NCBI RefSeq assembly: GCF_008254045.1
Contig: NZ_CP042425.1
Location: forward strand, 1,240,001 to 1,304,000
Source: Limnoglobus roseus
GTDB lineage: Bacteria; Planctomycetota; Planctomycetia; Gemmatales; Gemmataceae
Direction: 5' to 3'
DNA: 64,000 nt
Positions 1-9,176 of the stretch are shown piece by piece; the stretch's first letter is position 1, and every line of letters starts with the position of its first letter. Both the position numbers and the translations under genes were made by a program. The notes under the pieces were generated by a model. It did no database searches. It was not told the origin of the DNA and was given only the letters and a program-made list of their open reading frames with translations.

Positions 1-283
1 CGACGTGCAGGCCGAGCTGCGCCTTCGCCGGCAGTCGCGTGAGCCGGTGCGACAAGAAGTAACCGAGCAGCAGCACCACCTGGAAGAACACCAGGCACGT
101 GTTCCACACGCCCGGCGTCCCGCCCAACACGGGTAGCAGTTGTTTGCCGATCATCGGCTCGACGAGGAAGGCCAGTGCGGCCGCGAGGAAGACCGTCAGG
201 GCGAACAGCGTCGGCAGCACGAAACGTCTCCGGGGTGAGTCGCGGACACCGTTGGGATAGGCGGCCGGTCCCGTCGTTGCCAC
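1..283 (-). CDS. Fused membrane protein/spermidine synthase-like protein, N-terminal part
   Basis: Only the first 94 or so codons are in the window; the gene continues past position 1. The translation has a hydrophobic first helix (LPTLFALTVFLAAALAFLVE) followed by EPMIGKQLLPVLGGTPGVWN and a second helix (LVFFQVVLLLGYFLSH). This is the usual N-terminus of bacterial proteins that join a membrane domain to a spermidine-synthase-like methyltransferase fold. The start used is a GTG at 281-283; a GTG at 218-220 would remove about 21 polar residues. The gene is divergent from tssA. The family match is by recognition of the N-terminal pattern; the catalytic part is not visible. Confidence 0.6.
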   Translation of the reverse strand, partial: MATTGPAAYPNGVRDSPRRRFVLPTLFALTVFLAAALAFLVEPMIGKQLLPVLGGTPGVWNTCLVFFQVVLLLGYFLSHRLTRLPAKAQLGLHV

Positions 284-370
284 GGCAAAAGTTCCCGCGT
301 TTCCCCGTTCCTTCCGCCGCCCGGGCTGGTATCATCTCCATCGCGCCACCCTTCTTCGCGGAGCCTGCCA

Positions 371-1486
371 ATGCCTTCGCCCACGGTCTTGCCGGTCGAA
401 CCGCTCCTCGCCCCGATCAACGGTGACGACCCGGCCGGGGGCCGGCCGTCAATTCTCGAGCGCAACAAGCTGAAGGAGTACCAGGAGGACTTCGACCCCG
501 AGCGCGACCTGTCGGCCGAGGAGCGCCAAGACCCGCGGCTTTCCGAGAAGCAGAAGACCGTGCCGCAGTGGGACAAGATCATCCAGTTCGGCACGCAGTT
601 CCTCGGCAAGTCCGGCAAGGAACTGTCCGTCGCCCTGGCGATGACCGAAGCGCTGACGAAGAAGTTCAAGTTCGCCGGGCTTCGCGACGGCCTGAAGTTG
701 TTGAAGGGCCTGTGCGACGAGTGCTGGGACCGGATGCACCCGATCATCGAAAACCCGGACGACCCGGACGACGTCGAGGGGCGGGTGATGCCGTTCACGT
801 ACATCGACGACGAGGTCAAGACGCCGTTCTTTCCGGCCAGCGTGCGGGGGATCACGCTGCTCAACACCACCGGGGGGGAACCGATCTCGTTCCTGAGTTG
901 CCAGTCGTTCGACCCGAAGCGGCCGCCGAAGGTTTCGCAGGACGACTTCCGGGCGGCCGTCGCAGCGGCCGGGCCGGATCAGGTCGCGCAACTGCGACTG
1001 CTGGACGAGGACATCACGGAATCGCTGAGCATCCTCCAAGGCCTCGTCGCGGCGCTGGACGCGAGGGCCGGGTCGAACGCGCCGGGCCTGGGGAGCTTGC
1101 GGAAGGCGCTCCAGGACTGCCAGACGATGACGCGCGAAGCCCTCCGCCTGCGGGGCGGCGAAGCGCCCGCGGCGGCCGACGCTCCCGCGTCCGGCGACGC
1201 CTTCGGCGGCGACTCGCCCGCGGCCGCGGCCCCGACCGCGATGGTCGGGGGCGGCAGCGGGGGCGGGGTGAACGTCGGTGCGATCCGCTCGCGAGACGAA
1301 CTTTACGTGAGGCTGAACGAACTGACGAACCTGTTGGAAAAGTTCGACCCGCACAGCCCGGTGCCGTTCATGATCCGCCGGGCGATGGAAATGCGGGACA
1401 TGAAGTTCCCGGAACTGGTGGACCGCCTCAACTCCGACACGAAGCTGCTGGACTTCATCCGCAACCCGCTCGCCGAGCAGTCGTGA
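371..1486 (+). CDS. tssA: Type VI secretion-type TssA (ImpA) protein
   Basis: This 371-aa protein matches TssA/ImpA, which in type VI secretion systems caps or organises the growing sheath and baseplate in the cytoplasm. The N-terminal ImpA domain is visible at about residues 5-150 (PLLAPINGDDPAGG near the start, then a helical segment around GKELSVALAMTEALTKK). An Ala/Gly-rich linker lies near residues 258-295. The C-terminal tail has the characteristic FDPHSPVPFMIRRAMEM segment before a leucine-rich helix. The ATG at 371 opens the conserved domain directly. No other type VI genes are in the window, so it is either an orphan or belongs to a split locus. It abuts the convergent dapA gene with no gap. 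Confidence 0.8.
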   Translation: MPSPTVLPVEPLLAPINGDDPAGGRPSILERNKLKEYQEDFDPERDLSAEERQDPRLSEKQKTVPQWDKIIQFGTQFLGKSGKELSVALAMTEALTKKFKFAGLRDGLKLLKGLCDECWDRMHPIIENPDDPDDVEGRVMPFTYIDDEVKTPFFPASVRGITLLNTTGGEPISFLSCQSFDPKRPPKVSQDDFRAAVAAAGPDQVAQLRLLDEDITESLSILQGLVAALDARAGSNAPGLGSLRKALQDCQTMTREALRLRGGEAPAAADAPASGDAFGGDSPAAAAPTAMVGGGSGGGVNVGAIRSRDELYVRLNELTNLLEKFDPHSPVPFMIRRAMEMRDMKFPELVDRLNSDTKLLDFIRNPLAEQS

Positions 1487-2371
1487 TTACCCCCGCACGC
1501 CGGCCGCGTCGAGGATGGCCTTGAGCTTCGCCCGCTTGTCGGCGTCGAGCGGCAGGATCGGCAAGCGGTTCGGCCCCGCGGGCCGACCGAGCAGGGCCAT
1601 CGCCTCCTTGATCGCCCCGTTGCCGGTGCCCATCGCCATCGCCAACCGCACCGGGTGCAGCCGGGCTTGGTACGTTGCCGCCGCCGCGAGGTCGCCCTTC
1701 GCGTGCGATTCGTAGATGCCGACGCACAACTCCGGGGCGATGTTGCACGACGCGGGAATCGCCCCCTTCGCCCCGAACATCAGAGCCGCCGCGATGAGCG
1801 TGTCGCGGCCGTTCAGCACCGCGAACCGCTCCGGCACGCGGCGGATGATCTCGATGGTGTTCTGCAAGTCGCCGGACGAGTCCTTGATGCCGACGATGTT
1901 ATGCACCTCCGCCAGCTTCGCCACCGTCTCCGGCTCGATGCTCAGGCCGCCGCACGTCGCCGGGTTGTTGTAGAGCACGACCGCCTTCGACGTGCTGCCC
2001 GCCACGCGGCGGAAGTGTTCGACCAATTCGGCCTGCGTCGGCTTGAGGAAGTACGGCGTGATGACCGACACGCCGGCCGCCCCTTCGCGCTCGGCCATCT
2101 TGGTCAGCCGCACGACTTCGCGGGTCGACTCGGCCCCGGTGCCGACGTACACCGGCACGCGGCCGTTGACGTGGGCCATCGCCGCCGCGACGACTTGCTG
2201 CTTCTCGCCGTCGTCGAGGGCGTAGAACTCGCCGGTTGTGCCGAGGACGAAGATGCCGTGGACGCCGTGCGACAGCATGAAGTCGATGTGCTTCTGCATC
2301 GCGCCGAGGTCGAGCGACTCGTCAGCGTGGAACGGCGTGACGACGGGCGGGATGATGCCGTGCAGGTTCAT
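1487..2371 (-). CDS. dapA: Dihydrodipicolinate synthase/N-acetylneuraminate lyase family aldolase
   Basis: This is a full-length 294-aa class I aldolase of the DapA family. DapA condenses pyruvate with aspartate semialdehyde in lysine synthesis; sugar-acid lyases share the fold. Visible signatures are the GTTGEFYAL loop near residue 45, the tyrosine motif LYNNPATCGG near residue 137, and the Schiff-base lysine in VGIKDSSGD at about residue 162. The family contains several lyases that cannot be told apart here, so the exact substrate is uncertain. The first 42 or so codons occur again at 2805-2930, upstream on the same strand. The stop codon touches the end of tssA. Confidence 0.85.
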   Translation of the reverse strand: MNLHGIIPPVVTPFHADESLDLGAMQKHIDFMLSHGVHGIFVLGTTGEFYALDDGEKQQVVAAAMAHVNGRVPVYVGTGAESTREVVRLTKMAEREGAAGVSVITPYFLKPTQAELVEHFRRVAGSTSKAVVLYNNPATCGGLSIEPETVAKLAEVHNIVGIKDSSGDLQNTIEIIRRVPERFAVLNGRDTLIAAALMFGAKGAIPASCNIAPELCVGIYESHAKGDLAAAATYQARLHPVRLAMAMGTGNGAIKEAMALLGRPAGPNRLPILPLDADKRAKLKAILDAAGVRG

Positions 2372-2413
2372 TCGGTGGTTCCGTAGTTAGGGGGCTTTCA
2401 GACTTTCCGCGCT

Positions 2414-2758
2414 TTACTCGTCGCTCACTTCTCTCGAAAGGAGCCGCAGGTTGTAGATGGCGGAAGTCGTCCAAAAGTAGTCTTCAAGGTAAAAGTGAAC
2501 ATAGCTGTATTCGCCTTCGGCGTCCGGGTGGTCGAGCCAGACAACAAGCAGTTCCCGCTTCACCAAACCAGCAAGACGACGAAAAAAGTCGTCTACGTCG
2601 TCCACTTTCGGACAGAGTTGTTCGGCGCTCAACCACCGTCCCCGTTCTGAACGGAACAGGTTGGCAACGAAAACTTCATACTTTCGTTCAGAAAGGAGGT
2701 TCGGAACGAAGGCTTCGAGTAGCTCCGTAACTTCAGTTTCTCGTTCATCTGAAAGCAT
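2414..2758 (-). CDS. Hypothetical protein, 114 aa
   Basis: The product is acidic, with no signal peptide or membrane helix. It begins MLSDERETEVTELLEAF and has an aromatic C-terminal part (YSYVHFYLEDYFWTT). I do not recognise a family. The gene sits exactly between the full dapA gene and a duplicated dapA 5' fragment, so it probably arrived with the event that made the duplication. It runs in the same direction as both neighbours. Confidence 0.5.
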   Translation of the reverse strand: MLSDERETEVTELLEAFVPNLLSERKYEVFVANLFRSERGRWLSAEQLCPKVDDVDDFFRRLAGLVKRELLVVWLDHPDAEGEYSYVHFYLEDYFWTTSAIYNLRLLSREVSDE

Positions 2759-2804
2759 GAGAGGTGAAGCCGAGTGCAGGTGGAAATCAAGGGCGGTTCA
2801 GACC

Positions 2805-2930
2805 GAGAAGATGCCGTGGACGCCGTGCGACAGCATGAAGTCGATGTGCTTCTGCATCGCGCCGAGGTCGAGTGACTCGTCGGCGCGGAACGGCGTGACG
2901 ACGGGCGGGATGATGCCGTGAAGGTTCATC
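2805..2930 (-). pseudogene. Partial duplicate of the dapA 5' end
   Basis: About 126 bp repeat the first 42 codons of dapA (2248-2371) with only a few substitutions. They encode MNLHGIIPPVVTPFRADESL and continue to HGVHGIF before diverging. Similarity begins exactly at the start codon and stops abruptly inside the gene, so no functional aldolase can be made. It lies between a 114-aa gene and a DUF4288 gene. Confidence 0.85.
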
Positions 2931-3309
2931 GACGGGTAACTCTGGTGGATGGAGATTGAGGTTCGTTGCGGATAGCTTCCAAGACCGACTCTGGAGGTAT
3001 CAGTCTCCGTTTCCGCTCCTTTGGCAAAAGTCGTTCTTTGATCTCGTACCATACTTCGTCCGGGCCGCACTGCGGATCAAGACAGACCAACTCCATTACG
3101 CCGATGAACTCGAAGTAAACCGCATTTCCATCACCGTTCGCATACGAATGCTCCCCACTTTTTCCTCGCCGCTTGGCTGAAGTTAGTGCAGCACGGGCTG
3201 AGACGGCCTGAAAGGCGACGATACGTTCCTCACACAGCCTCTTCTTCCCATCCTCCGTACCAATCCTGACTCGGAACTGGAACAGGAGTTTTGCCGCGTA
3301 TCGGTTCAT
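2926..3309 (-). CDS. DUF4288 domain-containing protein
   Basis: This 127-aa protein carries the DUF4288 pattern: an N-terminal YAAKLLFQFRV strand, CEERIVAFQA, then YANGDGNAVYFEFIGVMELV and a conserved EVWYE near residue 88. The function of the family is unknown. Its last codons overlap the start of the duplicated dapA fragment, which suggests the fragment was joined at this gene's 3' end and that the tail RNEPQSPSTRVTRR may not be original. No signal peptide is visible. Confidence 0.7.
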   Translation of the reverse strand: MNRYAAKLLFQFRVRIGTEDGKKRLCEERIVAFQAVSARAALTSAKRRGKSGEHSYANGDGNAVYFEFIGVMELVCLDPQCGPDEVWYEIKERLLPKERKRRLIPPESVLEAIRNEPQSPSTRVTRR

Positions 3310-3351
3310 GACTTAGGGAGAGTCTTGGGAAGAGTCAGAGGGCTAAACGGT

Positions 3352-4515
3352 TCATTTTGGGAAGACCTGCGTGGCCGTCTTGAGAAACAGATCGCGGGCC
3401 GCCCACTGGTCGCCGCCGGTGCATTGCACCATGAAAATGGCCACCATGCCGGTCTTCGGGTTGACGGACAAGTCGGTGCCGTAAGCCCCGTCGTGGCCGA
3501 ACATGCCGTTGCGGAGGTGATAGCCGAGGCTGTAATTGACCTTGGTCTTCCCGGTTTGCTCTTTCCGCAGTTCGTCCATCGCCGCGTGCGACAGGTAGCG
3601 TTTGCCGTCCAGTTCGCCGTCGTTGGCCAGCAGGAGGCCGTAGCGGAAAATGTCGTGCGTGGTGGAGAACAGGCCGCCCCCGGCTTCGGGGAAGCGGTGA
3701 ACCCGATCGCTCCACGGCTTGGTCAAGAAGCCGACGGTGCCCCGGGCGAAACCGTTCTTTGCCTTGTTCGGGCCGTACGCGCCGGCCAGCCGAGCGATTT
3801 GCGCTTCGCTCGGCCAGAAGGTCGTCTCGGTCATTCCCAGCGGGTCGAAGAATCGCTTCTGGAGGAACTCCTCGTAGGGCGTGCCGCTGACGATCTCGAC
3901 GATGCGGGCGGCGACGTTCATGCCCTGATTGCCGTAGGCGTACTTGTCGCCGGGCTGCCATTGGAGGGGACCCGTCACCGAGCTAATCGCGCGGGCCTTC
4001 AGCGGCGTGCTGTCCGCCCCCGTGACCTGCTGAAGCTCGGACATGCCGGCCAGGCCGCTGGTGTGGCTGAGCACGTGCCGGATCGTGACGGGGCGAGCCG
4101 GGGCTTTCAGGAGGGTGTGGGATGCGTCCTTTTCTTCCACGACCATCCACTTGCCGAGTTGCGGGATGAACTTCGTCACGGGGTCGTCCAGGCTGACCTT
4201 GCCCTCGTCCACCAGCATCATGATGGAAGCCCCGGCGAACATCTTCGTCATCGACGCGATCCAGAAGACGTTGTCCTCGCGGATCGGTTTCTTCGCCTCG
4301 ACGTCCGCATAGCCGAGCAGGTTCTTGTAGTGAACCTTCCCCGTCCGGTCAGCAATGATGCCGATGACCCCGGCGAGTTGGTAGTGGTCCCGGTACGACT
4401 GCATGGCCGCCGTGACTTCGGGGCTGGCCGGCGGGTCGCCGTCGGCCGCGGAGGCGGATGAGGTCAAACCCATCAACATCAGGCCCATCGCGACGCTTGT
4501 GAGTTTGCTTCTCAT
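3352..4515 (-). CDS. Class C beta-lactamase-fold serine hydrolase, exported
   Basis: The 387-aa product has a signal peptide (MRSKLTSVAMGLMLMGLTSSASA) and the beta-lactamase/penicillin-binding-protein 4 fold. The nucleophile motif SMTK lies near residue 87, the YGN triad near residue 187, and a C-terminal GHDGAYGT box serves as the third motif. Such proteins act in the periplasm as esterases, D-aminopeptidases or beta-lactamases; the substrate cannot be told from sequence. It is a single gene with a non-coding gap to secDF, and its start is supported by the signal peptide. Confidence 0.85.
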   Translation of the reverse strand: MRSKLTSVAMGLMLMGLTSSASAADGDPPASPEVTAAMQSYRDHYQLAGVIGIIADRTGKVHYKNLLGYADVEAKKPIREDNVFWIASMTKMFAGASIMMLVDEGKVSLDDPVTKFIPQLGKWMVVEEKDASHTLLKAPARPVTIRHVLSHTSGLAGMSELQQVTGADSTPLKARAISSVTGPLQWQPGDKYAYGNQGMNVAARIVEIVSGTPYEEFLQKRFFDPLGMTETTFWPSEAQIARLAGAYGPNKAKNGFARGTVGFLTKPWSDRVHRFPEAGGGLFSTTHDIFRYGLLLANDGELDGKRYLSHAAMDELRKEQTGKTKVNYSLGYHLRNGMFGHDGAYGTDLSVNPKTGMVAIFMVQCTGGDQWAARDLFLKTATQVFPK

Positions 4516-4700
4516 GCTTTGGTTCCCTTCGTGCGGTTGGTTGACTCTTCTCCGTCTGTCTCCCCCGGCTTCATCCCTACTGTGATTTCAAGAGGCGTGG
4601 CCGCTGCACAAACGATAGCACTTTTCGCCGCCGCGACGAGAGTACCGTTGACCGCGGAGGTCGGGGCAGGGCAGGGCGCAATCGCGGCAACGTGAAACAG

Positions 4701-4734
4701 AAAAGCCCTCCGACCAAGAGGTCGGAGGGCTTTT
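4701..4734 (-). terminator. Bidirectional intrinsic terminator after secDF
   Basis: A perfect 15-bp inverted repeat (4701-4715 and 4720-4734) surrounds an AAGA loop, with four T or A residues at each outer end of the stem. It lies 44 bp downstream of the secDF stop codon, so it most likely ends the yajC-secDF transcript. It could also stop transcription from the other side. Confidence 0.85.
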
Positions 4735-4777
4735 GCGAGTATCCCGAGAAAGCGAGCGGTACAAACCCCGCCGCTCG

Positions 4778-7700
4778 TTACACCTTCGCCAGCGTTCCCG
4801 TCGTCGTTTCGCCCGCCTCGACCTTCGGCTTGCCTTCGCCGAAGAGCAAGAGCAGCGGGGCGGCGACGTAGATCGAGGAGTACGTGCCGATGATGACGCC
4901 GACCACCATCACGAAGGCGAACAGGTGGACGCCGTCGCCGCCGAACCAGTAGAGGACGCCGACCACCAGGAAGACGGTCAGCGAGGCCAGCACCGTGCGG
5001 CTCAGCGTTTGGTTCACGCTGTCGTTAATCATCTGCTCGGTCAGCAGCGGGTTCTTGCCGCGGACTTCGCGGATGCGGTCGAAGACCACGATCGTGTCGT
5101 TCACCGAGTAGCCGACCAGCGTCAGCAGGGCGGCCACGGCGGCGAGGTCGATCTTGTAGTCCTGAATCTGGAACAGCGTGCCCAGGGCCGGAATCGCGTG
5201 CAGGTAGTGGCAGATCGCGATCGCCCCGAGCGTGAAGCAGAGGTCGTGGATCAGGCAGAACACCGCCGCGAGGCCGAAGGTCCACGAGCCGAAGCGGAAC
5301 CAGAGGTACAACAGGATCGCGATCCAACTCGCCACGATGGCGAACAACGCCCGGCTCTGCGTCTCCTTGGCGAGGCCGGCGTCGAAGGTTTCCAGGCGGT
5401 CCGGCACCGGGCGGGATTCGACCGTCGTCTTCAGTTCCGTCAGGATGCCGTCGATCGCGGCCCGCTCTTCCTCGGCCTTCGGGCTGTTCAGCACTGCCGG
5501 GGCGAACGACCCGACGGCCGCCATCACCACCGGCCGGCTCATCGTCTTGTGGCTCTCGATTGCTTCTTTCAGTGCGGCAAACTCGGTGTTCCCCGACACG
5601 TCGAGGGTCATCGCCGTGAACTTGCTGGTCGCCGCCTCGCGGTCGCGGTCGGGGGTGCCGTCGGCCGAGTAGACCGGCGACAGCACGAACGACGACCCGG
5701 ACAGTGGCTCGCGGCTCTTCTGGTGGAAGACCCGCTTCAAGAGCGATTGCACGTAGGACACCGACGCCGGCTTCGAGAAGAACAGCTTGGTCGTCGCGTC
5801 CGTGGTTTCCCACTTCTCCAACTTCGGCAGGTCCATCAACGGTTGGCCGTTGTCGTCGCGGAGGAGGCGGTCGAGCATGACCTGGACGAGGTCCTTTTCC
5901 TTCTCCGTCGTGCGGATGGTGAACGACTTCGACTCGCCGCTCGGGAGTTGGTCGTCGCCCATCGCGTTGACCTTCACCTGCTCGGCCGACACGTCGGGCA
6001 ACTTCTCCGCCCGCTTGATCACGTCGTCCTTGCCGGCCGGCTTGTTGGCGAACGTCACCACCGCCGGCTTCGGGTCGCCCGCGTAGAAGATTTCCCACGT
6101 GTTCGTGTCAGTCTTGCCCTGGGTCGTCACCTCGCGGGCGTCCGTCACCTTCAACCTTTCGGCCTGCCGTTTCTCCGAGAGCAGGTCGAGGAGGCCGGTC
6201 TTGCCGCCGGCGGTGCTCAGGCCGGTGGCTTCGGCGAGGCGGCCGCCGTAGACGGTACCACCGCGGAAGTCCACGTTCAGCACGTCGTCGCCGCGGGCCA
6301 AGAACAGGCCGAGACCGGCGACCGTCAGGATGGCGGTCACGGCGAACATCGCGTGGCGGATCCGCATGAAGTTGATGTTCGGGCGGGCGAACAGCCGCAT
6401 CATCTTCAACTCGCGGAGCCACCGGCGGGACTGCCAGTAGTCGAAGATCAGCCGCGTGACGTACAGCGACGTGAACAGACTGATGATGAGGCCGACCGTC
6501 AGGCTGACGGCGAACCCCTTGAGGTTGTCGTTACCGAAGACGAACAGCACGATGGCGGTGAAGATGCTCGACACGTGCGTGTCGATAATCGTCGGCAGTG
6601 CCCGGTCGTAGCCGGCACGAAGCGCGGCGGCGAGGGTCGCCCCCTTCTCGCGTTCTTCGCGGAGCCGCTCGTAGATCAGCACGTTCGCGTCCACGGCCAT
6701 GCCGAGCATCAACACGATGCCCGCGAGGCCGGCGAGCGTGAAGGCCGCGTTGACGGCGACCATGAAGCCGATGGTGAGCAGCAGGTTGATGAGCAGAGCA
6801 ACGCAGGCCACGATCCCGGCGAAGCGGTAGTAGCCCATCATGAACAGCATCACGGCCCCGAACGACAGGCCGACGGCGAGCAGACCCTTGTTCTTCGTGT
6901 CCTCGCCGAGCGTCGCACCGACGGAGTTTTCGCTGACCGGGTTCGGCTTCAGTTCGGCCGTGAGCGCCCCGGACTTGAGGATGTACACGAGGCGATCCAC
7001 GCTCTCCTTCGTGAACTTCCCGCTGATCTGGCCCTTGCCGGTGATCTGGCTGTTCAGTTGCGGGGCGGACATCACCTTGTTGTCGAGCAGCACGGCCAGA
7101 TGGCGGACCGTCTGGTTGGCCGTCGGGCGGTTGCGGTTCGTGACCTGCCCGAACTTGGCGCTCCCCGCGCCGTTGAACTGGAAGCCGACGGCCCAGTCGA
7201 AGTTCTGGCTCTCCGGGAAGGCGTTCAGGTTGATGTCGCCGCCGACCTTGACTTGATCCTGGTCGGAAACCCGCGTGAGGATGAAGTACTCGACTTCCTT
7301 GCCGACTTCTTCCTTCGCCGGGTTGACCTTCGTGAACGGCCGGCTGAACAACAGGTACGACGCCCGCTCGCCGCGTTCGTTACTGTAGTTGTGGGAAACT
7401 GCCTTGCCACGTTGGGCGGCGAGTTGCATCCACAGGCCGCCCTTGCCCCCTTCGGCCCCGCCGAACGAGTTGCTCAGGCCGAGCGAGTTCCGCTCTTCCT
7501 TGCCGAGTTCGATCCACTCGTACTTCACGTTGGAGGCGTCGGTGCCGTTAATCGACACGTGGTAGTCGGACCGCCGCGGGACCGGCGGCGCTTCGCCGAA
7601 CTTGGCGTCCTTCTCGGCCTGCTCCGGCGGGTATTGGTTGTTGACGGTATCGAGCGCTTCCTCGAAGCCTTCCTTGTCGTCGGTGTCGTTCGCGAGGATG

Positions 7701-8107
7701 CGGAACTCCAACACGCCGACGCGGGAGACGAGGTCTTTCACTTCCTGCACGAAGTCTTCCGTGCCGGCCTGCTTCTTGGCCGTCGGGGTGAACGGCACGA
7801 GGATTTCGATCCGCGACCCGCCGACTGGGCGGATGATGACGTTGCGGGTGTCGACCGGGTCGATCCGCCGCTTCAGCGACTCGGCGAGCTTGTGCATGTC
7901 CTCGCTGGACAGCCCCCGGCCCTCGGCGTCGCCGTCGGCGGCATCCTTCTTGTCCTTGACGTTCTTGCTCAGGTCCACCTCGTAAACGAGGATGGTCCCG
8001 CCGGCCAGGTCGATCCCTTTGCGGTACGTGCCGAACACGGCCGCCGCCCCGAAGAGGACGGTCGGGATGAGGCAGATGAGCAGGCCGCGGAGAAAGTTGC
8101 GTTGCAT
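4778..8107 (-). CDS. secDF: Fused protein translocase subunit SecDF
   Basis: This 1109-aa inner-membrane protein joins SecD and SecF, which use the proton gradient to assist late steps of Sec export. The first helix is at about residues 6-26. The SecD transmembrane block carries GMAVDANVLIYERLREE near residue 466, and the SecF half begins near residue 569 (FARPNINFMRIRHAM). The matching SecF motif VNDTIVVFDRIRE is near residue 1005. The region between the halves is longer than usual because both periplasmic domains carry inserts. The ATG at 8105-8107 is chosen because the upstream part of the open frame has no similarity and covers yajC in another frame. yajC lies 38 bp upstream, so the two are probably cotranscribed. 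Confidence 0.95.
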   Translation of the reverse strand: MQRNFLRGLLICLIPTVLFGAAAVFGTYRKGIDLAGGTILVYEVDLSKNVKDKKDAADGDAEGRGLSSEDMHKLAESLKRRIDPVDTRNVIIRPVGGSRIEILVPFTPTAKKQAGTEDFVQEVKDLVSRVGVLEFRILANDTDDKEGFEEALDTVNNQYPPEQAEKDAKFGEAPPVPRRSDYHVSINGTDASNVKYEWIELGKEERNSLGLSNSFGGAEGGKGGLWMQLAAQRGKAVSHNYSNERGERASYLLFSRPFTKVNPAKEEVGKEVEYFILTRVSDQDQVKVGGDINLNAFPESQNFDWAVGFQFNGAGSAKFGQVTNRNRPTANQTVRHLAVLLDNKVMSAPQLNSQITGKGQISGKFTKESVDRLVYILKSGALTAELKPNPVSENSVGATLGEDTKNKGLLAVGLSFGAVMLFMMGYYRFAGIVACVALLINLLLTIGFMVAVNAAFTLAGLAGIVLMLGMAVDANVLIYERLREEREKGATLAAALRAGYDRALPTIIDTHVSSIFTAIVLFVFGNDNLKGFAVSLTVGLIISLFTSLYVTRLIFDYWQSRRWLRELKMMRLFARPNINFMRIRHAMFAVTAILTVAGLGLFLARGDDVLNVDFRGGTVYGGRLAEATGLSTAGGKTGLLDLLSEKRQAERLKVTDAREVTTQGKTDTNTWEIFYAGDPKPAVVTFANKPAGKDDVIKRAEKLPDVSAEQVKVNAMGDDQLPSGESKSFTIRTTEKEKDLVQVMLDRLLRDDNGQPLMDLPKLEKWETTDATTKLFFSKPASVSYVQSLLKRVFHQKSREPLSGSSFVLSPVYSADGTPDRDREAATSKFTAMTLDVSGNTEFAALKEAIESHKTMSRPVVMAAVGSFAPAVLNSPKAEEERAAIDGILTELKTTVESRPVPDRLETFDAGLAKETQSRALFAIVASWIAILLYLWFRFGSWTFGLAAVFCLIHDLCFTLGAIAICHYLHAIPALGTLFQIQDYKIDLAAVAALLTLVGYSVNDTIVVFDRIREVRGKNPLLTEQMINDSVNQTLSRTVLASLTVFLVVGVLYWFGGDGVHLFAFVMVVGVIIGTYSSIYVAAPLLLLFGEGKPKVEAGETTTGTLAKV

Positions 8108-8145
8108 GGCGTCCGATACCGAAGATTTCGTGAGGTGGTGGTGTG

Positions 8146-8505
8146 TTACGCCTTCGCCGGTTCCGATTCTTCTTGCCCCAGAACGCGGGCGATGGAACTC
8201 TTCAGGACCTTGATCTTCGCGTCTTCCGAGCGGATGGTCATCTCGTCTTCGTTGTCCTTGACGGTCACGACGGTGCCGATGATGCCACTGGTGGTGACGA
8301 CCCTCGCGCCCCGCTTGACGCTGGACAGCATCTGCTGCTGTTCTCGCTTTTGTTTGCGCATCGGCAGGATGAACAGGAAGACGACCGCGAGCCCCATCAG
8401 CAGCATGGGGAACATGGGATCGCCGAACGGCCCGGCCTGCTGTTTCTTGGTCGGGGCGTCGGTCGCCGGGGCAGGGTCTTGGGCGATTAATATGTACGCG
8501 GGCAT
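8146..8505 (-). CDS. yajC: Preprotein translocase subunit YajC
   Basis: This 119-aa protein has one transmembrane helix at about residues 31-48 (MFPMLLMGLAVVFLFILP), followed at once by the conserved MRKQKREQQQML segment. The small cytoplasmic domain carries GARVVTTSGIIGTVV. YajC associates with SecDF in the inner membrane. The gene leads directly into secDF, the normal yajC-secD-secF order. Confidence 0.95.
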   Translation of the reverse strand: MPAYILIAQDPAPATDAPTKKQQAGPFGDPMFPMLLMGLAVVFLFILPMRKQKREQQQMLSSVKRGARVVTTSGIIGTVVTVKDNEDEMTIRSEDAKIKVLKSSIARVLGQEESEPAKA

Positions 8506-8671
8506 GGCGGCTCGGTTCCTGTCTGCAAAATCGGAACTCTCGTTCTAGGCACTCGGCCCGACATCGCCCACCCCGATAGGGGGTAACGCCACCGGCCCGC
8601 GGGGCGAGCAAAGGGTCGGAGCGATTCCCTCTGCTCGCCCCACGGGCCGGGACGACGGACCGACTCGGCCG

Positions 8672-9145
8672 TCATTGCAGGTGCGATTCCAGGAACCACA
8701 ACGCCTGATCGAGTTCGCGAACGGTGCCCGTAATCAGGTCGGCCGACCCCGTGTCGCCGAGGCCGTCGATCTCGTCGATCGACTTACGAACGTCATTGGC
8801 CGTTTGGCTGTACCGCTCGACCAATCCGGTGACGTAGGCGTTTTCGTCCTTCAAGTCTGCCGGGAACTCCGGCAACTTGCTGTTCGCGGCCGCCAGGCGG
8901 ATCGTCCCCTTCGCGACGCCGCCGAGAGCCGTAATCCGCTCGGCCACCGGGTCGATTTCGTCTTCGACTGTGTCGGCCAGTTTGTCGAAGAGTTCGTGCA
9001 ACATGATGAACCGCGGGCCGCGGACGTTCCAGTGGGCCTGCTTCGTCTGCGAGTACAGGTCGGTGAGGTTCGCGAGAACCTGATTGAGAATGCCGGCCAC
9101 CTTCTCGCGGGTGGCGGCCGACAGGCTGTTCTTAGTAGGGTGCAT
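8672..9145 (-). CDS. dps: Dps/ferritin-like protein
   Basis: The 157-aa product has the length and pattern of Dps, a dodecameric ferritin-fold protein that oxidises iron and protects DNA. The ferroxidase signature is visible near residues 37-63: TKQAHWNVRGPRF with its histidine, then LHELFDKLADTVEDEID carrying the acidic ligands. The start codon opens a helix-forming N-terminus (MHPTKNSLSAATREKV). It stands alone between secDF-yajC and thioredoxin; the neighbouring trxA terminator separates the two. Confidence 0.9.
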   Translation of the reverse strand: MHPTKNSLSAATREKVAGILNQVLANLTDLYSQTKQAHWNVRGPRFIMLHELFDKLADTVEDEIDPVAERITALGGVAKGTIRLAAANSKLPEFPADLKDENAYVTGLVERYSQTANDVRKSIDEIDGLGDTGSADLITGTVRELDQALWFLESHLQ

Positions 9146-9176
9146 CGTTGTCCTTTCGGGTTGGAGGAAAAGAAAA

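Noticed and set aside
4733-8548. A very long open frame on the plus strand opposite secDF and yajC
   Set aside because: Its translation is His/Arg/Val/Glu-rich low complexity, as expected for the complement of a GC-rich gene, and it covers two certain genes and their gap.
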